Below, one piece after another: positions 6,328-6,515 of a DNA stretch of 6,515 nt. How positions within the stretch are numbered: the first letter of the stretch is position 1; every line of letters starts with the position of its first letter. This DNA comes from Chloroflexota bacterium (GTDB lineage Bacteria; Chloroflexota; Anaerolineae; J102): positions 1 to 6,515 of the forward strand of contig PIVW01000338.1 of the NCBI GenBank assembly GCA_003353825.1, read 5' to 3'. The notes beneath the pieces are model-generated. The model worked only from the letters and a program-made list of their open reading frames with translations. It was not told the origin of the DNA and did no database searches. A program made the position numbers and the translations under genes.

Positions 6328-6515
6328 ATGGCAAAGCAAGCATTTGAGCGAACAAAGCCCCACGTAAACGTGGGCACAATAGGCCACATTGACCACGGCA
6401 AGACGACATTGACGGCGGCGATAACGAAAGTGCTGTCGTTGAAGGGCTATGCAGACTTTAGTGCATTTGATCAGATTGACAATGCACCGGAGGAGAAAGC
6501 GCGCGGGATCACGAT
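6328..6515 (+). CDS. tuf: Translation elongation factor Tu (N-terminal 62 residues, 3' truncated by window edge)
   Basis: EF-Tu is the GTPase that carries aminoacyl-tRNA to the ribosomal A site. The visible part starts [20 protein letters not shown], contains the G1 P-loop GHIDHGKT (residues 19-26) and reaches switch I at [12 protein letters not shown], just before the window ends; about 340 further residues would be expected from the family's usual length. The ATG is supported by AAGGAG 10 nt upstream and by the family's standard N-terminus. Codon use differs from the neighbours: none of the seven Thr codons is ACC and two of five Ile codons are ATA, which is rare in fusA. It closes the str set and is 304 bp from fusA, with its own promoter and a structured leader. 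Confidence 0.97.
   Translation, partial: MAKQAFERTKPHVNVGTIGHIDHGKTTLTAAITKVLSLKGYADFSAFDQIDNAPEEKARGIT

Noticed and set aside
1..6515. CRISPR arrays, insertion sequences, attachment sites, defence genes
   Set aside because: No regularly spaced direct repeats, transposase motifs or target duplications were seen; all coding capacity is explained by five core genes.

Overview
The window is a housekeeping locus: the end of the RNA polymerase beta' gene followed by the str operon, all on the + strand, in the order rpoC (5' end missing), rpsL, rpsG, fusA, tuf (3' end missing). The proteins look like those of a Chloroflexota bacterium, perhaps Anaerolineae or Caldilineae. The main clues are the RpoC string SGATKGG before the conserved [15 protein letters not shown] stretch, the lack of the large proteobacterial insertion in the RpoC trigger loop, the Thermus/Chloroflexota-like S12, and the EF-Tu stretch [16 protein letters not shown]. 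This placement is by eye and moderately sure. Base composition is balanced and the gene order is the common ancestral one. No L7Ae-like gene lies between rpoC and rpsL, unlike in many Firmicutes.

Layout: 1-2516 rpoC, open at the left edge; 2517-2781 a gap with a long hairpin, a sigma70-type promoter and a short inverted repeat at the expected start site; 2782-3195 rpsL with a TTG start; 3196-3413 a structured gap ending in a hairpin that carries the rpsG ribosome binding site in its loop; 3414-3884 rpsG; 3885-3944 a short gap that can fold almost whole into one hairpin, with no Shine-Dalgarno for the next gene; 3945-6023 fusA; 6024-6327 a gap with a good promoter and about 180 nt of dense predicted helices; 6328-6515 the start of tuf.

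The genes belong together: beta' is the large catalytic subunit of RNA polymerase, S12 and S7 are 30S proteins of the decoding centre and head, EF-G drives translocation and EF-Tu delivers aminoacyl-tRNA. Two promoters (before rpsL and before tuf) suggest at least two transcription entry points downstream of rpoC, so tuf may be made partly on its own.

No mobile element, CRISPR array, tRNA, rRNA or defence gene was seen. The unusual content lies inside conserved genes and in the spacers: an alpha-CTD-like helix-hairpin-helix insertion in RpoC, a 15-residue insertion and an odd substitution in S12, candidate regulatory RNA structures before rpsG, fusA and tuf, and codon choice in tuf that differs from its neighbours. 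All RNA structures were paired by hand and have not been tested by folding energy or covariation.
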